Positions 34,570 through 43,074 of a stretch of DNA of 64,000 nt are shown piece after piece. The position numbers were made by a program, and so were the translations under genes. Source of the DNA: Paenibacillus sp. FSL R7-0204 (GTDB lineage: Bacteria; Bacillota; Bacilli; Paenibacillales; Paenibacillaceae); assembly GCF_038002225.1 (NCBI RefSeq), contig NZ_JBBOCA010000001.1, positions 2,852,001 through 2,916,000 of the forward strand. Reading direction: 5' to 3'. The notes beneath the pieces are model-generated. The model searched no databases. It was not told the DNA's origin and was given only the letters and a program-made list of their open reading frames with translations. Every line of letters begins with the position of its first letter. Positions within the stretch are counted from its first letter, which is position 1.

Positions 34570-36180
34570 TTATGATGTCAGCGCCTGCACCAGGACCTTC
34601 AGCTGGGCCTCGGAGGAGAGCGGATCGAAGCCGTAGAACATGTCTGACTGATTCAGGAAATAGATTCTTCCGCCTGCTGAGCCATTAACGGGCTGATGCT
34701 TCGCAGGGTGAAGTAAGCTCTGCAGCGGCTCCAGCGCTTCAGCAGCCTCAGCATTGGAGGTAATGAAGATATGGTCGGTGTGGTAGCGGGTGATGTTATG
34801 GAAGGCAATCTCCAGATAGCCCTTATGCAGCAGTCCCTCGGCAATGAGGCCAAGCGGCGGACGGAAGCCAAGATCATGATACAAAATCTGCGCCCCGCGG
34901 CCGTAGCTGCTGCTGAAGCAGTAGGCTGTCTCTGCGCCAAGCTCCAGGACCATGGCGGTTCCCCGGTCACCGATCCGCTGGTCTAGCAACTGATTAGCCT
35001 GGTCACAATGCCAGTCATACATACTTAGCCAGGCCTCAGCCTGCGGCTTGCGTCCCGTCACCTCGGCAATCAGCCGGAATTGCTCCCGCCAGTCCATTTG
35101 CATGAAGGGAATCTCAATCACCGGGGCTACGGACAGGAGCTGCTTGCTCTGGTCAGGCAAGGAGTAGCTGATAATGACATCCGGCCGTGCAGATGATAGA
35201 CGTTCGTATAGACCCGCCGATCCGATCCCTTCATTCAGCAGCTTCTTCCTGGAGGGAACGGGCTGCATGCTCTCCATCCAGGCCGAATAGACTCCCAGCC
35301 GCGGGACCACTTCAAGCGCCTGGAGGCTGGCCGTATGATTGAAGTTCAGTGAGGCTACGGATTTGCTCTTACGGTGATAGGCTGAAGGCGAAATTCCTAC
35401 GACCTGCTTGAATTTGCGGCTTAAATAGGTTCCTTCGCTATAACCAACCTCAAGCGCCAGCGTACTCAGATTCGGAGCCCCTGTAAGGATACGCTGCTGG
35501 GCCTTACGGATGCGCAACAGTGTTATATATTCATTGAAGGTCTGCCCGGTGAACCTGCGGAAGCTGCGGGAGAAATGCTCCGGGGTGATTCCGGCAAGTC
35601 CGGCAGCCTGTACTCTCGTCAAATCTTCATTATAGTGGGACTCTATATAATGCAGTACACGGTCAATCCACAGAGAGGGCGGCTCTGTGTACTCCGCAGC
35701 ACTGTCATACAGCTCCGTGAGCAGTTCCGTGAACTGGGCTTGCAAGGAAAACGGCGTGCGCTGCTCCGGCTGATTCCAGCCGCTAAGAAGCTGCACAGCA
35801 AGCGTGCTTACCCGGGGAGGACAGTTTCGGACCGGCAGAGCGTGATTCACCAGGCTGAAGGGCCGGCTGTTACCGGAGATCACTGTATATTCGATCCACA
35901 CGCCCTGCAGCTTATGGCTGCGGGGCAGCCTGATATCCACCGGACTGTCGCTGCACACAATATGACCGCCGGACAGACGGATACGTTCTCCATTCCAATC
36001 TATATCCCCATTTCCGCTGGTAACCACTATCAGAAATGAGGTGTAGGGCTCAATGGTATTTTTATGGTCAAAGAAGGCTTGATCCAGTGCCATTACACGC
36101 ACCGGGATATAAAAGCTATGGGGTGTAGGCAATGAACTGCCGGCTTTTCGCGTCTGCATATTTGGAGTCACTCTTTTCAT
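34570..36180 (-). CDS. AraC-family regulator fused to a siderophore-binding domain (Btr-like)
   Basis: The 536-residue protein has three parts. An N-terminal AraC-type sensing region spans about 1-150. A two-part AraC helix-turn-helix spans about 165-265 (GLAGITPEHFSRSFRRFTGQTF and ALEVGYSEGTYLSRKFKQVVG). A periplasmic-binding-protein-like domain without a signal peptide spans about 285-530. B. subtilis Btr has the same layout and senses siderophore in the cytoplasm to activate its uptake operon. Here it probably activates the adjacent binding protein gene. ATG at 36180 is used; neither it nor ATG 36159 has a strong ribosome binding site. A Fur box lies four bases upstream. Confidence 0.9.
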   Translation of the reverse strand: MKRVTPNMQTRKAGSSLPTPHSFYIPVRVMALDQAFFDHKNTIEPYTSFLIVVTSGNGDIDWNGERIRLSGGHIVCSDSPVDIRLPRSHKLQGVWIEYTVISGNSRPFSLVNHALPVRNCPPRVSTLAVQLLSGWNQPEQRTPFSLQAQFTELLTELYDSAAEYTEPPSLWIDRVLHYIESHYNEDLTRVQAAGLAGITPEHFSRSFRRFTGQTFNEYITLLRIRKAQQRILTGAPNLSTLALEVGYSEGTYLSRKFKQVVGISPSAYHRKSKSVASLNFNHTASLQALEVVPRLGVYSAWMESMQPVPSRKKLLNEGIGSAGLYERLSSARPDVIISYSLPDQSKQLLSVAPVIEIPFMQMDWREQFRLIAEVTGRKPQAEAWLSMYDWHCDQANQLLDQRIGDRGTAMVLELGAETAYCFSSSYGRGAQILYHDLGFRPPLGLIAEGLLHKGYLEIAFHNITRYHTDHIFITSNAEAAEALEPLQSLLHPAKHQPVNGSAGGRIYFLNQSDMFYGFDPLSSEAQLKVLVQALTS

Positions 36181-36183
36181 AGA

Positions 36184-36202
36184 TGATAATCATTCTCAAT
36201 GT
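36184..36202. promoter_or_regulatory. Fur box between divergent btr-like and [2Fe-2S] protein genes
   Basis: TGATAATCATTCTCAATGT closely matches the Fur consensus. It is placed to repress the AraC-type gene leftwards and perhaps the rightward gene. Confidence 0.75.
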
Positions 36203-36225
36203 TAGTATAACAGTCTTTCCTGCTA

Positions 36226-36254
36226 TTGACGATCCTTGAACAGGAAGGTAAAGT
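36226..36254 (+). promoter_or_regulatory. Sigma-A type promoter of the [2Fe-2S] protein gene
   Basis: TTGACG at 36226-36231 and TAAAGT at 36249-36254 are 17 bp apart. Transcription would start near 36261, which excludes the TTG at 36236 as the translation start. Confidence 0.5.
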
Positions 36255-36307
36255 TTAGGGTCAGAGACAAGCAGGGTATAGTTGTATTAGAGGGGGCGAA
36301 GAAGGCC

Positions 36308-36667
36308 ATGACAACCTGGAATCTGCAAGGCACGGTCAGCCATTTGCTGATCTGTAACGGAAGTGACTGCAAGAAGCATAAGGGTGAAGAGGTAGCGGAA
36401 GCGATTGAGGATGAGATTACGAAGCAAGGGGCAGATGCGCTGATACATACAACAGTAACCCGCTGCAACGGAAGGTGCTCGGATGCCTGTGTCGTGATCT
36501 CTTACCCGGAAGGCGTATGGTACAGGGATGTCACCCCTAAATCTGCCAAAAGCCTGGTGCGCAAGGTGCTGAAGGGAGAACAGCTCGAAGAGAATCTGCT
36601 CTATACGTATGAAGAAGGCTTCAAGGCCGCTACCCCCAAGGGTGCCAAAGGTAAAAAGAAGAAATGA
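36308..36667 (+). CDS. Thioredoxin-like [2Fe-2S] ferredoxin-family protein
   Basis: The 119-residue protein has four cysteines in the arrangement of thioredoxin-like [2Fe-2S] ferredoxins (CNGSDCKKHKG near residue 18 and CNGRCSDAC near residue 56). A Lys-rich C-terminus follows. ATG at 36308 is chosen because the predicted transcript begins near 36261 and GAGGGGG lies upstream. It is divergent from the AraC-type regulator across a Fur box. It may carry electrons from the flavoprotein at 27979 to a ferric siderophore; this is inference. Confidence 0.82.
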   Translation: MTTWNLQGTVSHLLICNGSDCKKHKGEEVAEAIEDEITKQGADALIHTTVTRCNGRCSDACVVISYPEGVWYRDVTPKSAKSLVRKVLKGEQLEENLLYTYEEGFKAATPKGAKGKKKK

Positions 36668-36777
36668 TAGTATAGCGATTAGTGCAGCCCGCCGCTGGAA
36701 TTCTCCGGCTAAGGGCTGTTTATTTTTTCCAAGGGGGGCATTACAATAGATAGAAAAGTCTAAGAGGGGGAAGCGGG

Positions 36778-37587
36778 ATGTTCGTAAGCTTTGGGCCGGG
36801 GGATGATGTGCTGCACAGCAATCCGTTCATGCAGGAAGAGGTGGAATATAATCTTATTCATCTGATCGCGGGGAATAAGGAAGCCATGCGGCTGAAGACG
36901 GAGGAGAATGATCTGATCTTCGCCCATGCCGCCGGGCGTAACTCGTGGTTGTGGTTATCACCGGAGCTGGCTGAAGAGAGGCGCCATTCCCTTGTCCGCC
37001 AGTTGGCGGAAATGCTGGCGGACCGCGAGTTGCCGGGGGTTACCGGAACGCCGGAGACAGGGAAGCTGTTCGCTGATGCGTACAGCAAGCTTAACGGCAA
37101 GTCCTACCACGTCCGGATGATGATGGAGGCCTATCACTGCCCGCAGGTGCAGATGCCGCATGGTGTTAGCGGGAAACTGCAGCAGGCGGAGGCAGGCGAT
37201 ATTCCGCTCATCGCCGGGTATTTAGCCGGATTCGTGCAGGATTGCTTCGGTATGGAGAGTGCACCGGAGGATCATCTGGACTATGCCGCAGAGGTTACGG
37301 AGTCGGGCAAGCTACGACTGTGGATCGATCGGGACCAGCCGGTGTCCATGGTTAATCTGGCCCATCAGTCTGCCAGATATGCACGGATTAATGAGGTATA
37401 TACTCCGCATGAATTCCGCAAGCACGGGTATGCCAGTGCAGCCGTTGCTGCCCTGTGTGCTGAACTGCTCAGCAAGGACATAACGCCCATGCTCTATGCC
37501 GATGCGGCGAATCCCGATTCCAATAAGGTCTATCAGTCGGTGGGCTTCAAGCGGACCGGAAGTATTGTTGATTTGCGCTTTCAGTAA
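36778..37587 (+). CDS. GNAT-family N-acetyltransferase
   Basis: The 269-residue protein has a C-terminal GNAT domain with the acetyl-CoA region INEVYTPHEFRKHGYASAAVAAL and YADAANPDSNKVYQSVGFK. The N-terminal half is a less conserved helical domain. ATG at 36778 follows AGAGGGGGAAGC. It acetylates an unknown amine substrate. No operon partner is clear; the SDR gene follows 42 bp later and may be co-transcribed. Confidence 0.85.
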   Translation: MFVSFGPGDDVLHSNPFMQEEVEYNLIHLIAGNKEAMRLKTEENDLIFAHAAGRNSWLWLSPELAEERRHSLVRQLAEMLADRELPGVTGTPETGKLFADAYSKLNGKSYHVRMMMEAYHCPQVQMPHGVSGKLQQAEAGDIPLIAGYLAGFVQDCFGMESAPEDHLDYAAEVTESGKLRLWIDRDQPVSMVNLAHQSARYARINEVYTPHEFRKHGYASAAVAALCAELLSKDITPMLYADAANPDSNKVYQSVGFKRTGSIVDLRFQ

Positions 37588-37629
37588 GATTGTAATTATT
37601 AAGTCTATTACAGGGAGGAATGTCAAAGG

Positions 37630-38361
37630 ATGCTGCAAGGAATGAAAATAATAGTGACCGGTGCTGCTTCAGGTATTGGTAAGTCCATTGTCAGACACAG
37701 TCTGGAGGCGGGAGCTGAGGTCATTGGTTGTGACCTGGATGGTCCCCGTCTGGAGGAGTTGAAGCACGAAGCCGCTTCGGATAAGCTCTACACTTACCGG
37801 TTGGATGTCGCCGATTACAGCGCGGTGGAGCACTTCTTCTCAGCCCTTCAGCAAGACCATGCGGATGTAAGCGGCCTGGTTAATAATGCAGGAATCTATC
37901 TTGGCCGCGGCCTGCTTGAGTATACGCCGGAGGAGATCAGCAGGGTGATGGATGTCAACATTAAAGGGTATGTCTACTTCTCGCAGGCCTTCGGACGGAT
38001 GCTGCTGGAGCGCAAGCAAAAGGGCGTCATCGTCAACATGTCATCAGTTTCCGGCCAGGAAGGCAGCTCAGATGCAGTATATGGTCTAACGAAGGCTGCT
38101 ATTCTTGGCTTGACCAAGAGCTGCGCAATGAATTTTGCTCCTTTGATCCGCGTGAATGCAGTGGCTCCGACCATGGCGGACACCCCGATGATGGGACATA
38201 TTCCGGCCTGGAGGCAGCAGGAATACCGGGAACACCAGTTGAATCCTGAACCGCTGCTGGCGGAGGATGTTGCCGATACGGTGATTTTTATGCTGAGCAG
38301 CAGAGCCAGAGCTTATACAGGAGCCACCTTTGATATTAACAATGGCTGCTATTTGCGTTGA
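37630..38361 (+). CDS. Short-chain dehydrogenase/reductase
   Basis: The 243-residue classical SDR has the nucleotide motif TGAASGIGKS (residues 10-19), LVNNAGIY, a catalytic serine in MSSVSGQ and YGLTKAA (Tyr near 155, Lys near 159). It reduces or oxidises an alcohol/carbonyl with NAD(P)H. ATG at 37630 follows AGGGAGGAATG. The substrate is unknown. Confidence 0.88.
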   Translation: MLQGMKIIVTGAASGIGKSIVRHSLEAGAEVIGCDLDGPRLEELKHEAASDKLYTYRLDVADYSAVEHFFSALQQDHADVSGLVNNAGIYLGRGLLEYTPEEISRVMDVNIKGYVYFSQAFGRMLLERKQKGVIVNMSSVSGQEGSSDAVYGLTKAAILGLTKSCAMNFAPLIRVNAVAPTMADTPMMGHIPAWRQQEYREHQLNPEPLLAEDVADTVIFMLSSRARAYTGATFDINNGCYLR

Positions 38362-38462
38362 TAGTTTCTGATTTGACTTGCAGCCACAGGGTTACTATGC
38401 TTATACATAGTGCAAATAATCACACTTAACAGGTAAGAGTTGCAGCTAGGGGGCGGCAGGAT

Positions 38463-39620
38463 ATGGATAGACGGCAGGTATGGCCGGATAAATTCAAGAA
38501 GTTTTTTCTGAACAACAAGTTTGTGGTAGGTCTGCTGATTGCGCTGCTGGTGGGCTTAACGATACTCGTATTCTCAAAGATTCCGTTTGTGTTCAAGCCG
38601 CTGTCTGTGCTTCTGCATACGGTGGCAGCGCCGCTGCTGCTCTCGGGAATCGCCTATTATCTGCTGAATCCGCTGGTGGACCGTCTGGAGAAGAGAAGCC
38701 GGGTAAAGCGGGCGTATGGCATTGTCATTCTATATCTGATCATCATGGGGATCATTACCCTGGTTCTGCTTATGGTCATCCCGATCATCCGCACCCAGCT
38801 TATGGGCCTGATTGACAACTTCCCCGTCTACAGTGAGCAGATCCAAGAGGAGTTCGTCCAGCTTACCGGCAGTGAACTGTTCAACAAGATTCAGTCGAGC
38901 GTGGGCACTGACCTTAGCGATATCACCAGCAAAGTGACGACCTGGGCCTCCGCCTTCCTGAATAATGCCGTCAGCGGCGTAGGCAGCTTCGTAGGAACAC
39001 TGACCGAAATTGTACTGGCTGTAGTGACCACACCGTTCATTCTCTTCTATCTCCTGCGCGACGGCAAAAGATTGCCCGACTATCTCATGAGACTCATCCC
39101 TACCGCGCTGCGGCCGCAGTCCCGGATGGTGATGCAGGAAATGAACAATCAGATCGCATCGTATATCCGCGGCCAGATTATTGTCAGCTGCTGTATCGGA
39201 GCACTGCTCTATATCGGGTATCTGATTATCGGGCTGGAGTATTCGCTGGTTCTGGCAATCGTTGCCGCTTGTACGGCGGTGGTCCCTTATCTGGGGCCGG
39301 CCATTGCGATTACCCCTGCGCTGATTGTGGCGATGGTTACCTCACCGTTTATGCTGCTGAAGATGGTCATTGTCTGGACCGCCGTCCAGTTGATTGAAGG
39401 GAAGTTCATCTCGCCGCAGATTATGGGGAAATCGCTGAAGATCCACCCGATTACGATTATTTTTGTGATTATTTTTGCCGGAAAAATGTTCGGTGTACTC
39501 GGTATCATACTTGCGGTTCCGGGCTACGCCGTGCTTAAGGTGGTAATGACCCATATCTTCCAGTGGTTCCGCTTCCGCTCCGGGCTCTACAGAGTCATCG
39601 AAGAAAAGACTGAGGAATAA
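38463..39620 (+). CDS. AI-2E family transporter (YrrI/PerM-like)
   Basis: The 385-residue protein has about eight membrane segments with the family motifs LLLSGIAYYLLNPLVD near the start and PYLGPAIAITPALIVA then EGKFISPQIMGKSLKIHP near the end. The family includes TqsA and sodium/proton-antiporter-like members, so the transported molecule is uncertain. ATG at 38463 follows AGGGGGCGGC. It is separated by 20 bp from the esterase gene and probably co-transcribed with it. Confidence 0.88.
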   Translation: MDRRQVWPDKFKKFFLNNKFVVGLLIALLVGLTILVFSKIPFVFKPLSVLLHTVAAPLLLSGIAYYLLNPLVDRLEKRSRVKRAYGIVILYLIIMGIITLVLLMVIPIIRTQLMGLIDNFPVYSEQIQEEFVQLTGSELFNKIQSSVGTDLSDITSKVTTWASAFLNNAVSGVGSFVGTLTEIVLAVVTTPFILFYLLRDGKRLPDYLMRLIPTALRPQSRMVMQEMNNQIASYIRGQIIVSCCIGALLYIGYLIIGLEYSLVLAIVAACTAVVPYLGPAIAITPALIVAMVTSPFMLLKMVIVWTAVQLIEGKFISPQIMGKSLKIHPITIIFVIIFAGKMFGVLGIILAVPGYAVLKVVMTHIFQWFRFRSGLYRVIEEKTEE

Positions 39621-39640
39621 AGCGAAAAGGAATGAGTGCA

Positions 39641-41122
39641 ATGACAGGACAACTGGTGAATACAGCTTATGGGCAACTGAAGGGAGAAGCGGGAAACGGC
39701 GTGAATGTGTGGCGCGGCATCCCGTTCGCTGCCCCGCCGCTTGGAGAGCTGCGCTTCCGGGCACCGCAGCCGCCGGAGTCCTGGAGCGGCGTGCGGGAGG
39801 CCGTCAAGTTCGGACCGGTCAGCCTGCAGCCGGTCAGCACCAGCGGGACGCGGTTCGGCGGCACCACCCCTATCTATGATGAAGACTGTCTATATCTGAA
39901 TGTCTGGTCCCCGGCGGTTGCGGAGGAGACCGAAGCGCTGCCGGTGATGGTGTGGATTCACGGCGGTACCTTCGTTACCGGCGCAGGCAGCCAGCCAATG
40001 TTCGAGGGCAGCAATATGGCCGTCTCCGGGAACGTCGTAGTGGTTACCGTGAATTACCGGCTGGGTCCGCTCGGCTTCCTGCATCTGTCTCCGCTGGGCG
40101 GAGGACTGGGCAGTAATCTGGGCCTCCTGGATCAGATTGCTGCCCTGGAATGGGTGCAGCAGAATATCGCTGCATTCGGCGGTGATCCGGCGCGTGTCAC
40201 GGTCTTCGGGGAGTCGGCAGGGAGCATGAGTATTGCTGCACTGCTGGCGATGCCTGCGGCGAAGGGACTGTTCGCCCGGGCCATTATGGAGAGCGGGGCG
40301 GGGCAGACACTGAATGAAGAGCTCGGCGGGCAGATTGCCGCAGCTTTCCTGGCAGAGCTGGGCCTTCAACCCGGCGGCGATACGCAGCTTCTGCATACGC
40401 TGTCGGCCGGAGAGATCATGGAAGCCGCAGGGCGGATGGCGTACAAGCTGTCCGGAGACTCGATGAATATGTTTTTCCAGCCAGTTGTTGAGCCGGGAAC
40501 CCTGCCGGTTGAACCGGTACAGGCCATTGCGGCGGGAGCCGCCAGCGGCATTCCCGTGGTGATCGGAACGAATCTGCACGAAGGCAATCTGTTCTTCCGC
40601 GAGGGGCAGAAGGCCGATAACTTCGAGCAATCGCTCAAAGCGCTGGAGCAGCTGATGGGAGTGGACGACCTCTCCGAGCTGACCTCGGATTACAGCCATA
40701 CCTGGGAAGGACAGGCGGAGGTGCTGACCGACCTGTTCTTCTGGGCCAGCTCGATTTCGTTCGCGGACAAGCAGCAGGGACATGCCCCCGTCTGGATGTA
40801 CCGCTTCGACTGGACGGTGCAAGGGCATCCACTGCTGGAGAAAGCCATTCACGGCGCCGAGATTCTGTATGTCTTCAACAACCTCCCGCTGCTGAAGCAG
40901 TACGGCCTGAGCGTGACGCCGGAGATGGAGGCAGTGGCCGGGGCGATGCAGACCGCCTGGACCGCCTTCGCCCATAGTGGAGATCCGGCAGCGCCGGGAC
41001 TGGATTGGCCTCAGTACACGCCGAAGACGCGGGCAACGATGATATTTGACCAGTCCTCGCGTGTGGTGAACGACCCGGACGGGGAGAAGCGCAGACGGAT
41101 ATTTGAGTATTATAAGGGATAA
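39641..41122 (+). CDS. Carboxylesterase type B (para-nitrobenzyl esterase-like)
   Basis: The 493-residue alpha/beta hydrolase has the oxyanion motif HGGTF, the nucleophile elbow GESAGS (Ser near 192), GTNLHEG and the late histidine region near HGAEILYVF. No signal peptide is visible, so it acts in the cytoplasm on ester substrates. I prefer ATG 39641 because AAAAGG lies about ten bases before it; ATG 39632 is too close to that site. Confidence 0.9.
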   Translation: MTGQLVNTAYGQLKGEAGNGVNVWRGIPFAAPPLGELRFRAPQPPESWSGVREAVKFGPVSLQPVSTSGTRFGGTTPIYDEDCLYLNVWSPAVAEETEALPVMVWIHGGTFVTGAGSQPMFEGSNMAVSGNVVVVTVNYRLGPLGFLHLSPLGGGLGSNLGLLDQIAALEWVQQNIAAFGGDPARVTVFGESAGSMSIAALLAMPAAKGLFARAIMESGAGQTLNEELGGQIAAAFLAELGLQPGGDTQLLHTLSAGEIMEAAGRMAYKLSGDSMNMFFQPVVEPGTLPVEPVQAIAAGAASGIPVVIGTNLHEGNLFFREGQKADNFEQSLKALEQLMGVDDLSELTSDYSHTWEGQAEVLTDLFFWASSISFADKQQGHAPVWMYRFDWTVQGHPLLEKAIHGAEILYVFNNLPLLKQYGLSVTPEMEAVAGAMQTAWTAFAHSGDPAAPGLDWPQYTPKTRATMIFDQSSRVVNDPDGEKRRRIFEYYKG

Positions 41123-41131
41123 GTTTACAGA

Positions 41132-41172
41132 CAGCAGCCCTCGCCGGAGGAAGACCTCCAGGAGGGCTGCTG
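41132..41172. other. Stem-loop after the esterase gene
   Basis: CAGCAGCCCTC pairs with GAGGGCTGCTG around an inner GGAGG/CCTCC stem. It lacks a T-run, so it may act with Rho or as a processing barrier. Confidence 0.5.
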
Positions 41173-41189
41173 CCTGTGTGCGGGCCGGA

Positions 41190-41297
41190 ATGTAAGTGGA
41201 AACCCGGAGTGTGGGCCAAATGTAATCGAAAAACCGATTACAATGGACGTTGCGTGGGTGTTAGAGCGGAATGTAATCGAAAAACCGAACACAATGG
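41190..41297. repeat. Three hairpin units related to the 9401-9995 array
   Basis: Cores start at 41190 (degenerate), 41219 and 41270. The best is TGTAATCG-AAAAA-CCGATTACA. The last two are 51 bp apart, the same period as the large array. Here the right arm carries the fully pairing T instead of C. Confidence 0.8.
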
Positions 41298-41345
41298 GCG
41301 GACGCGGCGGTGTGCTGGCTGCATGTTATGCCATCAGAAAGCGAT

Positions 41346-41387
41346 GAGGCACCAGCATCCTTCCCCCTTAAAGGATGCTGGTGCCTC
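41346..41387 (-). terminator. Terminator of the PstS-like gene
   Basis: A perfect 15-bp stem, GAGGCACCAGCATCC / GGATGCTGGTGCCTC, lies directly after the minus-strand stop codon. It can also stop rightward transcripts, since TGTTTATTT follows on the plus strand. Confidence 0.85.
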
Positions 41388-41390
41388 TGT

Positions 41391-42569
41391 TTATTTAACC
41401 GGCGTATAGCCCGTCCTCTCAACCAGTTCCTGGCCCTCGGCGGACAGAATCCAGTCCAGGAAAGGCTCGATGTTAGGGTTGGTGCTGCCGGCCGTTACGG
41501 CGTAGAATTCGACGGCGAGCGGGTATTTGCCGCTGCGGATGGTCTCCTTGGAAGGCGGCACCTGATCGATGGCCAGCAGCTTGATCTCATCGCTGGCATT
41601 CATCTGTGAGGCGTAGAACAGGAAGCTGAAGCCGAGTGCGTTATTGAAGTTACGGTAGCTGGCGGTCAGGCTGATAATCCCGCTCATCACATCAGCTACA
41701 TTCTCCTTCGGAGGAGCCATCAGCTGGCGGTCCTCCATGATTTTTTGCAGCTTGGTCTGGCTGCCGCTGTTCTCTTCCCGCTGAAAAGCCCGGATGGACG
41801 CCTTCTTGCCGCCGACCTGCTTCCAGTTTGTGACGGTGCCGGAATAGATATCCTTAATCTGATCTACCGTTAAGCTATCCACCGGATTGCGTTTGTTGAC
41901 GAAGAAGACGAATGCTTCGCGCCCGATCGGAGTGAGCTTCAGCTCAACGCCTGCGCGCTTCGCCTGCTTCGTCTGGGCTAGGGAAGGGGCTGCGGCAAAT
42001 ATAATATCAGCATTCCCGGCGATCAGACGCTTGTAAGCCTCGGAAGTGCTGGTGCACAGGACGAGATCATTTCCGGTTAGCTCAATGCTGGAGTTATAGG
42101 TATCCTTTGGATACACCGCCTGGGCAAAGGCGGAATACAGCGGATACAGTGCCGTTGCGCCATCCAGACGGGGCATTTGCTCCGTAAGCTGATAGGATGC
42201 CTTATGATCCAGAGAAGCAGCTTTGGTATTTGCCTCAAAGGGCGCGTATTGGTACAGGTTCACCTCTGGTTCCCTGACTTCTGCCAGGCTGTTCACATAC
42301 GCTTGTCTGATCTCATGGCCTGCGGCTGTCAGCACACAGATTCCGGCAAAAGCGGCCAGGAGCATCCGCCTTACCTTGCTGCTGAACAGGCGGAAGATGC
42401 CCAGCACGGAGAATACAGCGAGCCCTGAAGCAACGACCAGGACTAGTGGGCCATAGAACAGCATCCCGCCTGTAAAAGAGACAATAAAGTAAGTAATAAA
42501 GCCAATAATGGCAATGCCGGCCAGAGCAAAGATGGAATACAGCAGATTGGTCGGAAAACTTCTTTTCAT
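41391..42569 (-). CDS. PstS-like substrate-binding protein with N-terminal membrane segments
   Basis: The 392-residue protein begins with about three hydrophobic helices (residues 8-33, 37-60 and 68-85). A phosphate-binding-protein-like domain follows (RLDGATALYPLYSAFAQAVYP, TSEAYKRLIAGNADIIFAA, IYSGTVTNWKQVGG). Normal PstS proteins carry a lipobox, and none is seen here, so the binding domain seems fixed to the membrane by helices. ATG at 42569 follows GGAGGTTATC; ATG 42581 overlaps that site. No pst permease or ATPase is nearby. Confidence 0.85.
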   Translation of the reverse strand: MKRSFPTNLLYSIFALAGIAIIGFITYFIVSFTGGMLFYGPLVLVVASGLAVFSVLGIFRLFSSKVRRMLLAAFAGICVLTAAGHEIRQAYVNSLAEVREPEVNLYQYAPFEANTKAASLDHKASYQLTEQMPRLDGATALYPLYSAFAQAVYPKDTYNSSIELTGNDLVLCTSTSEAYKRLIAGNADIIFAAAPSLAQTKQAKRAGVELKLTPIGREAFVFFVNKRNPVDSLTVDQIKDIYSGTVTNWKQVGGKKASIRAFQREENSGSQTKLQKIMEDRQLMAPPKENVADVMSGIISLTASYRNFNNALGFSFLFYASQMNASDEIKLLAIDQVPPSKETIRSGKYPLAVEFYAVTAGSTNPNIEPFLDWILSAEGQELVERTGYTPVK

Positions 42570-42803
42570 GATAACCTCCATAAATCTCTATATTAGGGAT
42601 GATTAATGTTCATACTATAGTGTAGCGCACACTGCCGTTTCTGCCAAACGAACCAGAACCTGGATGCGGCACGCAAATTGGATTAGCAGAATGATGGTTT
42701 GAATGATTATTGAATGAAATATAATGATTATTTTCATAAAAAGCTGGACGAAATCAAAAATCAGAGGTATTCTGGGATTGTGAAAATAATAACAGAATAC
42801 AAG

Positions 42804-42945
42804 ATTCTCGGGGTAAGGTGAAATTCCTGACCGGCGGTGATGTTCGTGAGAACTAAGCCCGCGACTCGTTACTCTATCACAAGAGGAAGCGACTGATCTG
42901 GTGACAATCCAGAGCCGACGGTAAAGTCCGGATGGGAGAGGATCA
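42804..42945 (+). promoter_or_regulatory. FMN riboswitch (RFN element) upstream of an EamA transporter
   Basis: The conserved RFN blocks occur in order. They are GGGGTAAGGTGAAATTCC, GACCGGCGGTGAT, AGCCCGCGA, GATCTGGTGACAATCCAGAG, CCGACGGTAAAGTCCGGATG and GGAGAGGATC. FMN binding should favour the terminator at 42993-43035 and stop expression of the downstream gene. Confidence 0.95.
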
Positions 42946-42992
42946 TAAGATAAAGGCGGCGGGTCTATTCCGTATGTCTTTATTGATAACGA

Positions 42993-43035
42993 CCCCCGAT
43001 GTTTGTCCTGTTCACAGGACTCATGGGGGTTTTTG
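42993..43035 (+). terminator. Riboswitch-controlled terminator
   Basis: CCCCCGAT and ATGGGGG enclose an inner stem GTCCTG/CAGGAC, followed by TTTTT. It lies between the FMN aptamer and the transporter start. Confidence 0.85.
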
Positions 43036-43074
43036 GTCTCTATCGAGGGTTTGTATCGACAAGGAGAATGAAAG

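Noticed and set aside
36236..36307. TTG start at 36236 for the [2Fe-2S] protein
   Set aside because: It lies inside the predicted promoter between the -35 and -10 elements and has no ribosome binding site.
39890..40975. Long minus-strand frame opposite the carboxylesterase (361 codons)
   Set aside because: It is antisense to a clear esterase. Its composition is typical of a shadow frame in GC-rich DNA.
41132..41172. Rho-independent terminator after the esterase gene
   Set aside because: The stem is good but no T-run follows on either strand, so it is listed only as a stem-loop.
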